From: Lumnitzera littorea
Lineage: Eukaryota; Streptophyta; Magnoliopsida; Myrtales; Combretaceae
Direction of reading: 5' to 3'
Length of the DNA stretch: 64,000 nt
Assembly: GCA_024138015.1 (NCBI GenBank)
Contig: JAMXBB010000009.1
Span: forward strand, 9,357,661-9,421,660
Shown here: piece by piece, positions 61,829 to 64,000 of the stretch
How positions within the stretch are numbered: the first letter of the stretch is position 1
Layout of the letters: the number at the start of each line of letters is the position of its first letter
Position numbers and translations under genes: made by a program
The notes under the pieces: generated by a model
Told to the model about the DNA's origin: nothing
Database searches by the model: none
The model's input: only the letters and a program-made list of their open reading frames with translations

Positions 61829-64000
61829 GTTTAAAAGGACCTCGAACCCATCAATTTTGACCAAGTCAAGATAAGTTAAGCCCACGCATATGTCTAGGCA
61901 CAACCATGTAATCTATCTCCTTATTGTAAAATATACTAACAGATATGTAATTGAGTTGCATATACAAAAATAAAATAAAACTATATTTTATAATTTACAA
62001 CATACCAAATTACAGTGAATGGCAATATTTGATTTCCTTTTTTTTTTTTTTACTTTAATGCAAGTTTCTAAGAGAGAGAGAAGAGAAAGAGGGAGAAGTT
62101 TTTTTTATTTTTTATTATTATGTACTTGGTAGTTAGTTGCTATTTTAAAAGATGAATCTAAAGTGGGTTTGTGGATTGAAAAAATAATTGATATGGCAGC
62201 CATTAAAATGGATGTTGTTGGAATATGAAATGTTAAATAATAATGGTTATAATTAATATATAAAACAATAAAAACACTAAATTTTTGTAGTTATTGTTAG
62301 TTGTCAAAGCCTTTGGTTTAATAATACTAGGAGATAATGTACTCGCATTGCATGTGTAAAAATATAAAAAAAATTTTGACTCTATAATATTGAAAAACAC
62401 CAATAATACATATTAGTAAAATTAAAATTATAATAAATTTTTTAAAGAAAAAGTCATTACTATGGTAGCAAATGTAAATCAAATTAAAAGTGTAAAGAAT
62501 TCTCTATAAAATGGTAACATTGGGTAATTAAAATAATGGATAAATAAAATAATAGCAATCGTAGAAGTAAATATGATAGAAAACGATAACTGTATAATTG
62601 GAAATATTTATAAATAATGGGAGGTAATTGAGAAGTTTGTGGGATGTGTTTAAATTTTTTTTTTTTTTAGCTATTATGTAAATATATTTAATGGTTAATA
62701 CCAAGTTGTTAATTATAAATAATTAAAAAAGATTTTTCCTTTAATATAATAGTTAAATAACATTAAATACATTAACAAGTCAATACGTGGTAGAATTGTG
62801 GATTGAATTGGTATGAGCTGAGCCTGAGAGGTCAATTTGAGATGGCGACATCAGATGAGATCATTGATCTCGATACTAATCCTTTTCTTAATAAACCATG
62901 GTCTTGGTCTTAGTCATCTTGAGTCCATTTTACTTCACCAAGTCAATAGTGTAAAGTGACGGCTCTATTTTCATTTTCCATCCATATTCTTTCATTTTTC
63001 AAACAATCTGTTAATTGTTAGCACACGTGGCATTAAATTAATAAAACCAAATCGCATTAAGGCTAAAAACTTGGATCCTACGGCTCTGACGAATACAATG
63101 TAGTATTTTTTGCATACTGTACCTCTTTATCATTTTCTAAGTTTTGAAAGGTTTCTTTTGTAATTAATATTTTTTGTAACGGTTAATGATTAACTGCGGA
63201 CCTTAAAACTATCGGAAAATTACAACAGAGTGAATCGATGTTTTAAAGTGATTCAAATAAGGGATAAATGTTTCCAAAAATTCAAAAAAATGATTAACGT
63301 TTCACAAAGTGGTTTAAATGAGAGATTTATAATAGTTAATCTACAAAATTATTTGAATTACTTTATGAAATATTGATCCCCTATTTAAACTTTTCGAAAT
63401 GTTTATCCCTTATTTGAACCACTTTGAAACATTGATCACTTGTTTGAACTTATTTCCAAACGTTGATTCCCTTCGTTGTAATTCTCTCTTAAAACTACTG
63501 ATAACTAGCAAAGATTACCCCAATGATAGTTTCCCAATTTCAAAGTTTTCAGTAGAATTCAATCACAGGCTACTTACAAAAATTTACATGAGAAATAGAA
63601 ACATAAAACCTAAAAAAAATAATGGTGCAAGACTCAAGGATAAATTTATACTATTTCAAATTTATTCTCTCTCGATCTATCCCATTAATTATAGATTAAT
63701 CTTTAAATAAGTCAAATAAGCATATATTGTATGCTATTCTATTATCTAATGTTTTCTTGCAATTAATAAACCCCCACTAACACCATGTTTAGAATAGAGT
63801 AAAGAATTAGGATGAGAGGAATCTGGAAGGAAAATTTTACCTTTTTCTTTTTTACTTTAAAATGGAAAGTGGGTGAAATGGATTTGAGGGGGAAAGTATT
63901 CTCTTAAGGCCCATAAAAATGGTTTTCTCCATACTTTGTGAGAATAAGAAAGAAAATTAATAATTTTACTAAAATACCCTTCAAATGTAAATTTCAAATT
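61829..64000. other. Intergenic, no gene recognised
   Basis: AT-rich sequence with poly-T at about 62038-62051 and about 62656-62668 and a GA-rich tract at about 62071-62098. A short set of diverged direct words (AAAGTGATTCAAATAAGGGAT and relatives) at about 63245-63450 looks like a small fold-back repeat. The open frame at 63399-63710 overlaps it and shows no protein features. Confidence 0.45.

Noticed and set aside
1..64000. CRISPR arrays, prokaryotic operons, phage or plasmid systems
   Set aside because: There are no regularly spaced repeats with spacers. Introns, LTRs and MULE remains show plant nuclear DNA.

Overview
This is a very AT-rich stretch of nuclear DNA from a flowering plant, most likely a eudicot. 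It has GT-AG introns, plant-type transposable elements, and one intact gene of a plant glycoside hydrolase family. I cannot name the species. No rRNA or tRNA gene, CRISPR array or bacterial-type operon was seen.

Only one intact gene is present: a beta-galactosidase (GH35) on the + strand, 38190-45040. I could splice all 19 exons by hand into one open frame of 840 codons plus a stop. The product has a signal peptide, both catalytic glutamates, the beta-sandwich domains and a C-terminal galactose-binding lectin domain. It matches the BGAL1 type, a wall (apoplastic) enzyme that trims beta-galactosyl residues from cell-wall polysaccharides. A TATA-like box, a pyrimidine patch and two small upstream ORFs precede the start codon.

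The rest is a graveyard of transposable elements. Comparing the window with itself gave three families of LTR-like repeats. Family A (about 2.8-3.2 kb, TG...CA ends) has copies at 1-398 (+, cut by the window edge), 2828-5745 (-), 5999-8680 (-, cut at an N), 52018-54864 (+) and 58502-61718 (+). Three of these have matching or near-matching 5-bp target duplications, so they are solo LTRs. Family B (about 2.9 kb) lies at about 24551-27600 (+) and about 47880-50745 (-), as an inverted pair around the gene. Family C (about 0.7 kb) lies at about 32075-32843 (-) and about 57081-57755 (+). No gag-pol coding region was found for any of them.

On the right, 46.7-56.1 kb holds the broken remains of a Mutator-like (MULE) transposase on the - strand: N-terminal part at 54865-56105, catalytic core, C-terminal part and SWIM motif at 50830-52017. 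Downstream in the same orientation is a plant-mobile-domain (PMD) pseudogene at about 46689-47815. A family A LTR splits the transposase, and removing the LTR and one target duplication rejoins the reading frame. A family B LTR separates the transposase from the PMD part. Another family A LTR sits inside a terminal-inverted-repeat element at 57948-61828.

On the left, a 2,845-bp direct repeat (3153-5997 and 6088-8932) that looks identical, with a lone N at position 5998, suggests either a very recent tandem duplication or an assembly artefact. The stretch 8.9-24.5 kb has no recognisable gene; 27.6-37.6 kb holds small fold-back elements, triplet-repeat DNA and a local duplication just upstream of the gene's promoter.
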